Shown one piece after another: positions 14,661 to 23,487 of a stretch of DNA of 64,000 bases. The DNA is from Flavobacterium succinicans. Lineage in GTDB: Bacteria; Bacteroidota; Bacteroidia; Flavobacteriales; Flavobacteriaceae. Numbering within the stretch: position 1 is the first letter of the stretch; each line of letters opens with the position of its first letter. The stretch is from assembly GCF_001662485.1 (NCBI RefSeq), contig NZ_JMTM01000017.1, positions 124,001 to 188,000 of the forward strand. The letters run 5' to 3'. The translations under genes were made by a program, and so were the position numbers. A model generated the notes under the pieces. It was not told the origin of the DNA. It saw only the letters and a program-made list of their open reading frames with translations, and ran no database searches.

Positions 14661-14734
14661 TAGCGAGACCGAGATTTGAACTCGGGACCTCAGGGTTATG
14701 AATCCTGCGCTCTAACCAACTGAGCTATCTCGCC
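14661..14734 (-). tRNA. tRNA-Met (CAT anticodon)
   Basis: The minus strand folds as a 74-nt tRNA: acceptor GGCGAGA with TCTCGCT (a G-U at the end pair) and discriminator A, D arm GCTC/GAGC, anticodon loop TTCATAA, T arm CCGAG TTCAAAT CTCGG. CCA is not encoded. It lacks the C1-A72 mismatch and G-C run of initiator tRNA, so it is elongator Met (or a lysidine-modified Ile tRNA). The element lies on its 3' side. Confidence 0.92.
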
Positions 14735-14771
14735 ATATTCTGGTTAATTGAATAACCCCTGAATGCGGGTG

Positions 14772-14801
14772 CAAATATAAAAATAAAATTAGAGTTGACA
14801 A
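14772..14801 (-). promoter_or_regulatory. Bacteroidota-type promoter of tRNA-Met
   Basis: On the minus strand TTG (14801-14799) is followed after 19 bases by TATATTTG (14779-14772), matching the TTTG/TAnnTTTG promoter of this phylum. The spacing is the same as at the HU promoter. The tRNA starts about 38 bases after the -7 box. Confidence 0.65.
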
Positions 14802-14884
14802 GCATATTTGTGTAAAAAATATTTTTTTTTAAAATCGTTTTATTTTGGCTTTATATTCTTATATTTCCAAAAAAAAAAGTAAGT

Positions 14885-15277
14885 ATGGATCAAAAAGTAA
14901 GATATGAGATTGAATTCCCTATAAACTCTTCACCACAATTATTATATCAATATATATCTACACCTTCAGGGTTGGCAGAATGGTTTGCTGATGACGTGAA
15001 TTCAAGAGGAGAATTTTTTACTTTCATTTGGGATGACACACAAGAAAAAGCAAGATTAGCTTCAAAAAAGTCAGGAGAGAAAGTTAAGTTTAGATGGGTA
15101 GATGATAAAAATAAGGATACGGAATATTTTTTTGAATTGCATATTCTTGAAGATGAATTGACTAAGGATGTTTCCTTGTTAGTTGTCGATTTTGCTGAAA
15201 AGAATGAAGTAGCTGAAGCTTCTCAATTGTGGGAAAATCAAATTTCTGATTTAAAACATCTCATCGGTTCCGTGTAG
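14885..15277 (+). CDS. START-like (AHSA1-type) domain protein
   Basis: A 130-residue cytoplasmic protein of the START/Bet v1-like superfamily. It opens with YEIEFPINSSPQLLYQYIS, TPSGLAEWFADDV and later FRWVDD, the pattern of AHSA1/SRPBCC proteins in which a helix-grip fold holds a hydrophobic ligand. Proteins of this size are common single-copy genes in Flavobacteriia; the ligand is unknown. It is followed by its own terminator and is probably monocistronic. Confidence 0.75.
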   Translation: MDQKVRYEIEFPINSSPQLLYQYISTPSGLAEWFADDVNSRGEFFTFIWDDTQEKARLASKKSGEKVKFRWVDDKNKDTEYFFELHILEDELTKDVSLLVVDFAEKNEVAEASQLWENQISDLKHLIGSV

Positions 15278-15304
15278 TAAAAGTCTATTTTTAACTATAT
15301 CTTT

Positions 15305-15332
15305 GCCCTAAACTAATTTTAGGGCTTTTTTT
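15305..15332 (+). terminator. Intrinsic terminator after the START-like gene
   Basis: Arms GCCCTAAA and TTTAGGGC flank a short loop and are followed by seven T. The ATG of the next gene comes immediately after the T run, so the next gene's promoter must overlap this region or it depends on read-through. Confidence 0.75.
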
Positions 15333-16172
15333 ATGATTAATTTTAACGGAACACTACTGGATTCAAATACAAATTTGTTAGAACAAAATCGAGGTTTTTT
15401 GTATGGTGATGGTGTATTTGAAACAATGAAAGTTATAGATGGTAAGATTTTATTCTTTGAAGATCATTATTTTAGATTAATGGCTGCGATGCGAATTGTT
15501 CGTATGGAAATCCCAATGACTTTTACCTTAGAATATATTGAAGAACAAATACTAACTTTAGCCAAAAGTAATAAATGTGAGCAATCCGCTCGTGTTAGAA
15601 TTACAGTTTACAGAAACGATGGGGGATTTTATTTGCCTACGAATAATTCAGTTTCATTTCTTATCCAAGCTACAGCATTAATTCAGTCTATTTATAGCAT
15701 TGATGAAAAGCCCTATGAAGTAGATTTGTATAAAGATTTCTATATCTCAAAACAATTGCTATCTACCTTAAAAACTACCAATAAAATGATTCATATCACA
15801 GGTAGTATTTATGCTAATGAGAATGACTTAGATAATTGTATACTTCTAAATGATGATAAAAATGTGGTGGAAGCTTTACAAGGTAATTTGTTTATGAAAA
15901 TGGGTAATAGGTTAATTACGCCACCAGTTAGTGAAGGGTGCTTGAATGGTATTATGAGAAAACAAATTTTGAGTTTAGCGAAAAAAGAAACTGATTTAGA
16001 AGTTGTTGAACAAGTTATCTCGCCCTTTGATCTTCAAAAAGCAGATGAATTATTTATAACTAATGTGATTAGGGGAATACAGCCCGTAACAAAATATAGA
16101 AAAAAAGAGTTTGTAATAGGCACTGCCAAAGTATTGAATGAAATACTCTTACAACATTTAGAGAAGAATTAG
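15333..16172 (+). CDS. Class IV aminotransferase (PabC/D-amino-acid transaminase-like)
   Basis: A 279-residue PLP fold-type IV enzyme. RGFLYGDGVFETMKV is the N-terminal signature; the presumed PLP lysine is in LKTTNKMIH, and VVEALQGNLFM with SEGCLNGIMR forms the phosphate-binding region. The family includes 4-amino-4-deoxychorismate lyase, branched-chain and D-amino acid transaminases; the sequence does not settle which, though its length and position apart from ilv genes favour the PabC-like group. The 3' end overlaps the convergent yqgE gene by 4 bases. Confidence 0.8.
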   Translation: MINFNGTLLDSNTNLLEQNRGFLYGDGVFETMKVIDGKILFFEDHYFRLMAAMRIVRMEIPMTFTLEYIEEQILTLAKSNKCEQSARVRITVYRNDGGFYLPTNNSVSFLIQATALIQSIYSIDEKPYEVDLYKDFYISKQLLSTLKTTNKMIHITGSIYANENDLDNCILLNDDKNVVEALQGNLFMKMGNRLITPPVSEGCLNGIMRKQILSLAKKETDLEVVEQVISPFDLQKADELFITNVIRGIQPVTKYRKKEFVIGTAKVLNEILLQHLEKN

Positions 16173-16729
16173 TTTGAATATGGATTTTCTGGAGCATTAG
16201 ACCAGATCAAATAGTCGCCACCTAATTCCATTAATTGTTCTTTCCAAAAATGAGTTGGTGATTTTCCTATTATTTTATTTTCATAAGAGTTTTTTGTAAT
16301 TATCCATGAATTGTCTTCCATTTCATTTTCTAATTGTTTTTCTTCCCAGCCAGTATAGCCTAAGAAAAAACGGATGTTGTTTTTTCCAATTAAACCAGTA
16401 TTGATTAACTCTTTTGTCGATTCGAAATCACCTCCCCAATAAATTCCATTGGATATTTCAACGCTATTTGGAATAAGGTCTGGAATGTTATGAATAAAAT
16501 ACAAGTTGTCTTGTTCTACAGGACCACCATTGTATATTTTGAATCGGGCTTCAATTTCCGGAATCAAATCGTTGATAGTATATTTAAGAGGCTTGTTTAT
16601 GATAAAACCTATAGATCCTTCTTTATTATGATCTGCTAATAATATTACAGACCTATTAAATGATAAATCGCCAATTAGCGAAGGTTCTGCTATGAGCAAA
16701 TGTCCTTTTTTTAATTTATCTGTTATCAT
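16169..16729 (-). CDS. YqgE/AlgH family protein
   Basis: A 186-residue cytoplasmic protein with the family's start KGHLLIAEPSLIGDLSFNRSV, then HNKEGSIGFIINKPL, GGPVEQDNLYFIH and FLGYTGWEEKQLENE. YqgE/AlgH is conserved through Proteobacteria and Bacteroidota; its biochemical role is not established. Full length for the family. It converges on the aminotransferase gene and lies upstream of HU in the opposite orientation order, with its own start region. Confidence 0.9.
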   Translation of the reverse strand: MITDKLKKGHLLIAEPSLIGDLSFNRSVILLADHNKEGSIGFIINKPLKYTINDLIPEIEARFKIYNGGPVEQDNLYFIHNIPDLIPNSVEISNGIYWGGDFESTKELINTGLIGKNNIRFFLGYTGWEEKQLENEMEDNSWIITKNSYENKIIGKSPTHFWKEQLMELGGDYLIWSNAPENPYSN

Positions 16730-16796
16730 GGAAATTTGATTTTTTATTAAATTTAGCTAAAATTAATTTAGTTAGCCAAAAATAATCGTTCAAATG

Positions 16797-16826
16797 CAAA
16801 AAAAAACCTTCCATAGGGAAGGTTTT
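16797..16826 (-). terminator. Intrinsic terminator of the HU gene
   Basis: On the minus strand AACCTTCC and GGAAGGTT form the stem with a short loop, followed by a run of at least eight T. It lies 22 bases after the HU stop codon. Confidence 0.8.
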
Positions 16827-16848
16827 AATGTATTATAGTTAGAATGGA

Positions 16849-17121
16849 TTAGTTTACTGCACCTTCTAAATCTGCTCCAGCTTTGAATTTTACAACATTT
16901 TTTGCTGCAATTTGAATAGTTTTTCCAGTTTGTGGGTTTCTACCATCTCTAGCCGCTCTTGAAGAAACTGACCATGATCCAAAACCTACTAAAGATACTT
17001 TTCCTCCTTTTTTCAAGGTACCACTTACATTTCCTAAAAATGATTCTAATGCTAATTTCGCAGCTGCTTTTGTAATTCCTGCATCAGCAGCAATAGCGTC
17101 GATTAATTCTGATTTGTTCAT
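16849..17121 (-). CDS. HU-family DNA-binding protein
   Basis: A 90-residue protein with the full HU/IHF fold: MNKSELIDAIAADAGITKAAA helix pair, GGKVSLVGFGSW, and the arm region RDGRNPQTGKTI with the intercalating RNP motif, then AAKNVVKFKAGADL. HU bends and compacts DNA as a dimer. It is flanked by a clear phylum-type promoter and a strong terminator, so it is an isolated, highly expressed gene. Confidence 0.95.
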   Translation of the reverse strand: MNKSELIDAIAADAGITKAAAKLALESFLGNVSGTLKKGGKVSLVGFGSWSVSSRAARDGRNPQTGKTIQIAAKNVVKFKAGADLEGAVN

Positions 17122-17161
17122 AATAAATAGTTATTAATTGTTGGTTAAAATGTTATTAGAA

Positions 17162-17191
17162 CAAATTTAGTAGGATTTACGTTCCACACAA
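17162..17191 (-). promoter_or_regulatory. Bacteroidota-type promoter of the HU gene
   Basis: On the minus strand TTG (17191-17189) is followed after 19 bases by TAAATTTG (17169-17162), an exact TAnnTTTG box. The start codon is about 40 bases downstream. Confidence 0.7.
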
Positions 17192-17296
17192 GTGTTTTTG
17201 TGATTTTTAGTTAAATTTGTTAATAACTTATTTTTTTTGTTCATAAATGACTTGTTGTAAAGTAATGAACTTTGCGAATGCCTGTTTTTACTGAGT

Positions 17297-18244
17297 TTAA
17301 GACACTATGCAATTTTCGGAAAAATTAATTCCATTTAATAGTTCTACCGTCTTCATTCTTTTTTTTCCTGGGAATTGTAAACTTAAAATTTCTATATAAC
17401 CATTTTGTACGGCTACTTTTAATTCTTTTTTAGTGCAAATGACGCTCCCAATAGGGCTGGAATGAGATACTGTTTCTATTTTTGACTCATAAATCTTTAC
17501 ATTGTATTCAGTATTGTGGTCATTAAAATAGCACCAAGCGGCGGGATAAGGACTTAAACCACGAATCAAATTGTGTATGCTTTCTGCAGATTGATTCCAA
17601 TCTATTTTGCAATTTTCTTTATTAAGTTTATAGGCGGTTTTAATTTCTTCATTATCTTCCTGAATGGTAGTAGTAGCCTTCTTGGATTCGATAAGCCTTA
17701 AGGTATCTATAACTGTTTCGCTTCCAATATGCATCAGTCGATCGTGCAACATTCCAGCATTTTCTTCTTTTTCAATCATTGTTTCTTTGCTAAGAATCAT
17801 AGCGCCAGTATCAATCTTGTCATCAATAAAGAAAGTAGTAACTCCAGTTTTGGTTTCTCCATTGATGATGGCCCAATTGATTGGTGCAGCTCCTCGATAA
17901 TTGGGTAATAAGGAAGCGTGAAGATTAAAGGTTCCTAATGCTGGCATCTCCCAAACTACTTTTGGAAGCATTCGGAACGCCACAACAATTTGTAAATTGG
18001 CATTTAATGCTTTTAACTCCGCCAAAAAGCTTTCGTCTTTTAGATTACTAGGTTGCAGGATCTTTAAATCTTTTTCTAGTGCATATTCTTTTACTGCAGA
18101 ATATTTGATTTTTTGTCCGCGTCCTGCTGGTTTATCTGTCGCGGTAATTACCCCAACAACTTCGAAATTATTTTTGACTATTGTATCTAGAATTCCTACG
18201 GCAAACTCGGGAGTTCCCATAAAAACGATTCGTAATTTTTCCAT
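17297..18244 (-). CDS. fmt: Methionyl-tRNA formyltransferase
   Basis: A 315-residue enzyme that formylates initiator Met-tRNA using 10-formyl-tetrahydrofolate. The N-terminal domain shows IVFMGTPEFAVGIL, the catalytic NLHASLLPNYRGAAPINWAI segment (Asn-His) and DDKIDTGAMI. The C-terminal OB-like domain begins near WNQSAESIHNLIRGLSPYPAAW. Full length. It starts 1 base after the end of recQ on the same strand and is probably co-transcribed with it. Confidence 0.95.
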   Translation of the reverse strand: MEKLRIVFMGTPEFAVGILDTIVKNNFEVVGVITATDKPAGRGQKIKYSAVKEYALEKDLKILQPSNLKDESFLAELKALNANLQIVVAFRMLPKVVWEMPALGTFNLHASLLPNYRGAAPINWAIINGETKTGVTTFFIDDKIDTGAMILSKETMIEKEENAGMLHDRLMHIGSETVIDTLRLIESKKATTTIQEDNEEIKTAYKLNKENCKIDWNQSAESIHNLIRGLSPYPAAWCYFNDHNTEYNVKIYESKIETVSHSSPIGSVICTKKELKVAVQNGYIEILSLQFPGKKRMKTVELLNGINFSENCIVS

Positions 18245-18245
18245 T

Positions 18246-20138
18246 TTATTGTAAAGTATATTTATTGTTGGGTAGAATTTTAATCTTGTTTTGCTCTAGC
18301 AAGGTTTGTAGTGCAAAGATAATAGCATCCGCACTTTTTTGAGTCTTTTTTTCGAGTTCTCTTGAGTTTGAATCCTCTTTTTGTAAAAGTAAAAGGATAG
18401 TGTTTGATAACTCTTGATCAATATTTGTTGGTTTTGCATTCGATATGCAAAAAGAGCAAATACCGCATTCTTGGTTTGATTTTTCTCCAAAGTAATCAAG
18501 AAGTAGCTGATTTTTGCAATGATTTTTATTTTGGATATATTCGATAACACTAGCAAGATGTTCTTTTTTTAATTGATTTTGCTGGTCCAAATGTTTGATT
18601 ACCCGATTGATCGTTCGTTCATCTTCTCTAACTTCATTGAAAACAATTGTAGCATCATTGTTTTTTGCGTGATACTCAATGATTTCTTTTTCAGCTAATT
18701 TTTTCAAAACCAAATGAACGGCATCATCCTTAACGCCTGCTTTTTTGGCGATTAACGAAAGGTTGAAAGGAGTTTGCATTTCGTATATTCCTGGATAGGT
18801 TCTTAGGATAGCCAGAATGATTTCTTCGTCATTTGGATTAAGACTAATGTATCGAATGACTTCTTTAGACGGAATTAGAAATTGCAAGGTTATTTTTTCT
18901 GAAAATTCTTGTGATAAATTAATTATACCTTGTTGGTCCAGAAATTGCAACGCTTGATATGTTTTTAGAATGGGAAAACTATATTTTGAACAAAAATGGT
19001 TTAAGTTAAAGGTGAATTGCTCATTTATGCCTTCACCATAAGCGATTTGGAAATAATTGCAAAGCTTCACAAAAGCCAAATTCAAAAAGGAACGATCCGG
19101 TAAATTATGGATGAATTGTGATGCTGCCTGGATGCTATCCGATGGGCTATTCAATAAAATGGCAAACGCTTTGTTTCCGTCTCTTCCCGCTCTTCCCGCC
19201 TCTTGGTAATAATTCTCTAGATTTTCTGGTAATTGAATATGAATAACCGTTTTTACATTTGATTTATCGATTCCCATTCCAAAGGCATTGGTAGCTACAA
19301 TAACTTGAACCTCTTCATTCATCCATCGTTGCATGTTTTTTTCTTTCTCTTTATATGATAAACCACCATGATAATAAGTAGCTCTAAATCCTAAAGTATT
19401 AAGTTGAGCAGCCATGTCTAAACATGATTTTCTGTTTCTTACATATATAATAGAGGGGGCTGGGTTTTTAATCAATATTTGTTGTATGCGATATAATTTG
19501 TCTTCGACTTCAAAAACCATATAGGCTAAATTTTCTCTAGCAAATGATTTTTGAAATACAGCGGGTTGTTTTAAATTGAGATCTTTTATGATATCTTCTT
19601 TGACTTTTGGTGTAGCTGTAGCTGTCAATGCCAAAAAAGGGATTTTTGGAAAATGTTCTTTAAGATGGCTAATTTTTAAATATGCAGGTCTAAAATCATG
19701 ACCCCATTGCGATACACAATGCGCTTCGTCAATAGCGATTAAGTTGATAGGGAGATTTTTGATTCTGTCTAAAATCCAGTCTCCTTGAAGACGCTCAGGT
19801 GAGAGGTATAGAAATTTGTAATTGCCATATTGACAATTGTCTAGTAAATCAATAATTTCTTCCGTTGCTATTCCGCCAGTGAGGGCAATGGCTTTGATAT
19901 CTCGCTTCTGGAGGTTGGCTACTTGGTCTTTCATCAAAGCGACAAGAGGTGAAATGACAAGACATATGCCTTCTTTCATTAAAGCGGGGACTTGAAAACA
20001 TATTGATTTTCCGCCTCCTGTTGGAAGAATGGCCATGGTATCTTTGCCGTTATGAACCGATTCAATAATGTCCTGTTGAAGCGAACGGAAGCTATTGTGT
20101 TTCCAATATTTATTTAGAATTTGTAAGGCTTCTTGCAT
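18246..20138 (-). CDS. recQ: RecQ-family ATP-dependent DNA helicase
   Basis: A 630-residue 3'-5' helicase. Motif I LPTGGGKSICFQVP, motif II DEAHCVSQWGHDFRPAY (DEAH), motif III ALTATATP, motif VI YYQEAGRAGRDG. The zinc-binding Cys cluster near 560 (CGICSFC) marks the RQC region. The C-terminus is a short winged-helix-like segment and no HRDC domain is recognisable, so it is the shorter of the RecQ forms common in Bacteroidota, which often carry a second RecQ. Acts in recombination repair. Confidence 0.92.
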   Translation of the reverse strand: MQEALQILNKYWKHNSFRSLQQDIIESVHNGKDTMAILPTGGGKSICFQVPALMKEGICLVISPLVALMKDQVANLQKRDIKAIALTGGIATEEIIDLLDNCQYGNYKFLYLSPERLQGDWILDRIKNLPINLIAIDEAHCVSQWGHDFRPAYLKISHLKEHFPKIPFLALTATATPKVKEDIIKDLNLKQPAVFQKSFARENLAYMVFEVEDKLYRIQQILIKNPAPSIIYVRNRKSCLDMAAQLNTLGFRATYYHGGLSYKEKEKNMQRWMNEEVQVIVATNAFGMGIDKSNVKTVIHIQLPENLENYYQEAGRAGRDGNKAFAILLNSPSDSIQAASQFIHNLPDRSFLNLAFVKLCNYFQIAYGEGINEQFTFNLNHFCSKYSFPILKTYQALQFLDQQGIINLSQEFSEKITLQFLIPSKEVIRYISLNPNDEEIILAILRTYPGIYEMQTPFNLSLIAKKAGVKDDAVHLVLKKLAEKEIIEYHAKNNDATIVFNEVREDERTINRVIKHLDQQNQLKKEHLASVIEYIQNKNHCKNQLLLDYFGEKSNQECGICSFCISNAKPTNIDQELSNTILLLLQKEDSNSRELEKKTQKSADAIIFALQTLLEQNKIKILPNNKYTLQ

Positions 20139-20184
20139 GGATTTCAGTTTCGTTCGAACTAGAAATCTGTTTCCGATTTCTTGA

Positions 20185-20727
20185 TTATTTGCTGGAAATT
20201 CGGTCTAAGATAAAAAGAATTCTGTTATCAACCGTATCTTTTGGAACTTCGATTAATTCGTAGCCATAGTTTTGATAGGTTTCTTTCAGGTGTAAATATA
20301 TTTGTTGGGCTTGTTCATAATTTTCGTAGCGTTCGCCATCACTTTCGTATATTTCTTCCCATGGCGGGAGCATGAATATTTTTGAATAAGCACAAGTTTT
20401 GCAAGCTTCTTCAAAATGGGGTGGATACGAATCACCAATAAAATTCATGTAAGCAACTACATCAGGTACGCCTCTGTCGATAAAAACCACAGTATGTGAT
20501 TCGTTTTGTGCGTCGTTAAATTGTTTAACTCTTCCCTCGAGAAGTTTTTGACTAAACAATATTGGGTCTTCCAGAAATAATTGGTCAATTCCTAGTTTTT
20601 TGGCTTCGGCAGTTACTTGTCTGGAAATTTCTGGATAGCAGCAATGTCCCAAAGCTGTAAGCTGATTGATGATAGTTGATTTTCCCGTTCCAGGACCTCC
20701 AATAATAACGATGATTTCTTTTTGCAC
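20185..20727 (-). CDS. AAA_28-type P-loop ATPase/kinase-like protein
   Basis: A 180-residue P-loop NTPase: Walker A GGPGTGKSTII directly after the start, VVFIDRGVPDV as Walker B, and a kinase-like lid region (PPWEEIYESDGERYENYEQA) resembling nucleoside or nicotinamide-riboside kinases. The substrate is unknown. The GTG at 20727 gives the start usual for this family; an in-frame TTG at 20748 would add seven residues. It lies upstream of recQ on the same strand. Confidence 0.75.
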   Translation of the reverse strand: MQKEIIVIIGGPGTGKSTIINQLTALGHCCYPEISRQVTAEAKKLGIDQLFLEDPILFSQKLLEGRVKQFNDAQNESHTVVFIDRGVPDVVAYMNFIGDSYPPHFEEACKTCAYSKIFMLPPWEEIYESDGERYENYEQAQQIYLHLKETYQNYGYELIEVPKDTVDNRILFILDRISSK

Positions 20728-21026
20728 GTTTTGTAAATAAGGGCGCAAATTTACCTAAACTTATTGGTTTTCAAAACATTTTTATGAGGATTATTTATGA
20801 TATAAATGTCTGTTGGCTTTGATTGAGGTTTTGAAAATAGGTTAGATGTAAATGTATTGGTAGTGAGTGTTTTATTTTTGATAAATTTTTTCTAGTAGCA
20901 CTAAATATTTTTTGGGATAGTGATGCATTGTCATAATGGAATATTCTAAAAAAAAAACTAAAACCTAGTTGTAAATTCTTAAATCTGCCCTCAAAAATGT
21001 ATATTTGCGTTTATTTTAAATTAGTA

Positions 21027-21323
21027 ATGGATAAAGACAAAGAAAAAGAGACCGCTGCTTTTTATGAAAGATTACAAGTAGAATTAGATAATAGTAATAC
21101 TTGGCCTGCAGAATACTTGTTTAAGTTTATCGTTCCTTCAGTAGAAGGAAATGTTAAAAAAGTAGAGGAGGCATTTAATTGCATGGGAGCGGTAATTAAA
21201 ACTACAAAATCAAAAACGGGTAAATTTACCAGTGTTTCTGTTGATGTAACCATGAAAAGCTCACAAGAAATTATCGAAAAATACCAAGAATTATCTACAA
21301 TTGAAGGTATTGTTTCCCTATAA
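21027..21323 (+). CDS. DUF493 family protein
   Basis: A 98-residue protein of the DUF493/YbeD family: FKFIVPSVEGNVKKVEEAF, then the beta-rich SKTGKFTSVSVDVTMKSSQEIIEKYQEL typical of this ferredoxin-like fold. The start is ATG 21027, since the extra residues before it are not family-like and a TATATTTG box (21000-21007) lies within the longer frame. It is followed 2 bases later by the DUF4290 gene and is probably in an operon with it and murA. Confidence 0.85.
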   Translation: MDKDKEKETAAFYERLQVELDNSNTWPAEYLFKFIVPSVEGNVKKVEEAFNCMGAVIKTTKSKTGKFTSVSVDVTMKSSQEIIEKYQELSTIEGIVSL

Positions 21324-21325
21324 AT

Positions 21326-22045
21326 ATGATCGAAAAATATAAAAAAGAGAACGCCAATGATGTAGTGTATCATTTAGAATATAATTCTGAAAGAAAACAT
21401 TTAATCATTCCTGAGTATGGTCGTCATTTGCAAAAATTGATCGAGCAAGCTACTGATATTAAAGACGATGAAGAGCGTAATAAAGCCGCTAGATACATCA
21501 TTCAAGTGATGGGAAGTTTGAATCCACATTTGCGCGATGTTCCAGATTTTCAGCATAAGTTATGGGATCAGTTGTTTATTATGTCCGACTTTCGTTTGGC
21601 GGTAGATTCTCCGTATCCTATTCCGTCGCGTGAAGTTTTGCAACTGAAACCTGAGATTTTGCAATATCCTCAGAACTATCCTAAGTACAGATATTATGGA
21701 AATAATATTAAGTACATGATAGATGTGGCCAATAAGTGGGAAGAGGGCGAAATGAAAAGTGCTTTGGTAAAGGTAATTGCCAATCACATGAAGAAATCGT
21801 ATTTGAGTTGGAATAAAGACACTGTAAAAGACGATGTTATTTTTGAGCACTTGTATGAGCTATCTGGCGGGAAATTGAATTTGTTGCAAAGCAAAGAAGA
21901 GCTTTTGGGAACTACGGATTTACTTCGAACCAACAAAAGAATGTCGAATAAAATTACGCCTTCCAATCAACAAAAAAATCAGAATAATAAAAACAAATCG
22001 GGCAAAACACCGATACATAAAAATCAAAACAGAAAACAACAGTAA
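21326..22045 (+). CDS. DUF4290 domain protein
   Basis: A 239-residue cytoplasmic protein specific to Bacteroidota. Conserved features are YNSERKHLIIPEYGRHLQKL, a long helical middle with NPHLRDVPDFQHKLWDQL, and a basic, Asn/Gln/Lys-rich, probably disordered tail from about residue 205. The function is unknown. It sits between DUF493 and murA, an arrangement usual in Flavobacteriia. Confidence 0.88.
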   Translation: MIEKYKKENANDVVYHLEYNSERKHLIIPEYGRHLQKLIEQATDIKDDEERNKAARYIIQVMGSLNPHLRDVPDFQHKLWDQLFIMSDFRLAVDSPYPIPSREVLQLKPEILQYPQNYPKYRYYGNNIKYMIDVANKWEEGEMKSALVKVIANHMKKSYLSWNKDTVKDDVIFEHLYELSGGKLNLLQSKEELLGTTDLLRTNKRMSNKITPSNQQKNQNNKNKSGKTPIHKNQNRKQQ

Positions 22046-22089
22046 TTATATTTTGGGTAATTATTGATTAATATAAATTGGTATAACAA

Positions 22090-23400
22090 ATGGGAATTTT
22101 CAAGATCGAAGGTGGAATTCAATTAAAAGGAGAAATCACCCCACAAGGAGCAAAAAATGAAGCGTTACAAATTTTATGTGCCGTATTGCTTACTCCAGAA
22201 AAAGTAACTATCAATAATATTCCGGATATTATTGACATCAACAAGTTAATTACTTTGTTGGGTAATTTAGGAGTTAAAATTCAAAAAAACGGAAATAGTT
22301 CGATTACTTTTCAAGCCGATGAAGTAAATATGGGGTATTTAGAAACTGAAGCTTTTAAAAAAGAAGGCGGTTCTTTACGTGGTTCGATTATGATTGTTGG
22401 ACCATTATTAGCTCGTTTTGGTAAAGGCTATATTCCTAAACCAGGGGGAGATAAAATTGGAAGAAGAAGATTGGATACCCATTTTGAAGGATTTATCAAT
22501 TTAGGCGCTAAGTTTAGATACAATAGAGAAGATCATTTCTATGGAGTAGAAGCTCCAGATGGACTTACAGGTACAGATATGTTATTGGACGAAGCCTCAG
22601 TAACAGGAACAGCTAATATCGTAATGGCTGCTGTTTTGGCGAAAGGTACAACTACAGTTTACAACGCTGCTTGTGAGCCTTATTTGCAACAATTATGCAA
22701 AATGCTGAACGCCATGGGTGCTAAAATTTCTGGTGTTGGGTCTAATTTGTTGACTATCGAAGGAGTAGAGGCATTAGGTGGTTGCGAACACCGTATTCTT
22801 CCGGATATGATTGAGATTGGTTCTTGGATAGGATTAGCAGCAATGACCAAATCTGAGATTACGATAAAAAATGTAAGTTGGGAAAATCTTGGCGTTATTC
22901 CTAATGTATTCCGTAAACTAGGGATTACACTAGAGAAAAAAGGAGATGATATTTTTATTCCAGCACACGTAAATGGTTACGAAGTTAAAACAGATATTGA
23001 TGGTTCTATTTTAACCATAGCAGATGCGCCTTGGCCTGGTTTTACTCCAGATTTATTGAGTATTATTTTGGTAGTAGCGACTCAAGCAAAAGGAGATGTG
23101 TTGATTCACCAAAAAATGTTCGAAAGCCGTTTGTTTTTCGTTGATAAATTAATAGATATGGGAGCAAAAATCATTTTGTGTGATCCCCATAGAGCGGTTG
23201 TTATTGGTCATGATTTCAAATCGCAATTAAAAGCAACTACAATGTCTTCACCAGACATTCGTGCGGGTATTTCGTTATTGATTGCTGCTTTGTCAGCAAA
23301 AGGAACGAGCACTATTCAAAATATTGAACAAATTGATAGAGGATACGAACGCATTGATGAGCGTTTAAGAGCTATCGGAGCCAATATTGTAAGAGCTTAA
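22090..23400 (+). CDS. murA: UDP-N-acetylglucosamine 1-carboxyvinyltransferase
   Basis: A 436-residue EPSP-synthase-fold enzyme for the first committed step of peptidoglycan synthesis. KNEALQILCAVLL near residue 22 holds the conserved Lys-Asn. The flexible loop reads PKPGGDKIGRRRLDTH, so residue 121 is Asp where most MurA have the catalytic Cys (E. coli Cys115). Asp at this position supports catalysis and makes MurA insensitive to fosfomycin in other bacteria. The C-terminal domain ends normally (GYERIDERLRAIGA). Full length. Confidence 0.95.
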   Translation: MGIFKIEGGIQLKGEITPQGAKNEALQILCAVLLTPEKVTINNIPDIIDINKLITLLGNLGVKIQKNGNSSITFQADEVNMGYLETEAFKKEGGSLRGSIMIVGPLLARFGKGYIPKPGGDKIGRRRLDTHFEGFINLGAKFRYNREDHFYGVEAPDGLTGTDMLLDEASVTGTANIVMAAVLAKGTTTVYNAACEPYLQQLCKMLNAMGAKISGVGSNLLTIEGVEALGGCEHRILPDMIEIGSWIGLAAMTKSEITIKNVSWENLGVIPNVFRKLGITLEKKGDDIFIPAHVNGYEVKTDIDGSILTIADAPWPGFTPDLLSIILVVATQAKGDVLIHQKMFESRLFFVDKLIDMGAKIILCDPHRAVVIGHDFKSQLKATTMSSPDIRAGISLLIAALSAKGTSTIQNIEQIDRGYERIDERLRAIGANIVRA

Positions 23401-23420
23401 AAAGAATAATAATTTCAATG

Positions 23421-23475
23421 AATCGTTTAAATTAGTTTTGTTTTTTTTGTCAAAGCTAGTTTAAACGATTTTTTA
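23421..23475 (+). terminator. Terminator hairpin after murA
   Basis: Arms AATCGTTTAAA (23421-23431) and TTTAAACGATT (23460-23470) pair perfectly over 11 bases, followed by TTTT. The loop is long (28 bases) and T-rich. The next gene begins 12 bases later. Confidence 0.65.
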
Positions 23476-23487
23476 ATTGACAAAACA

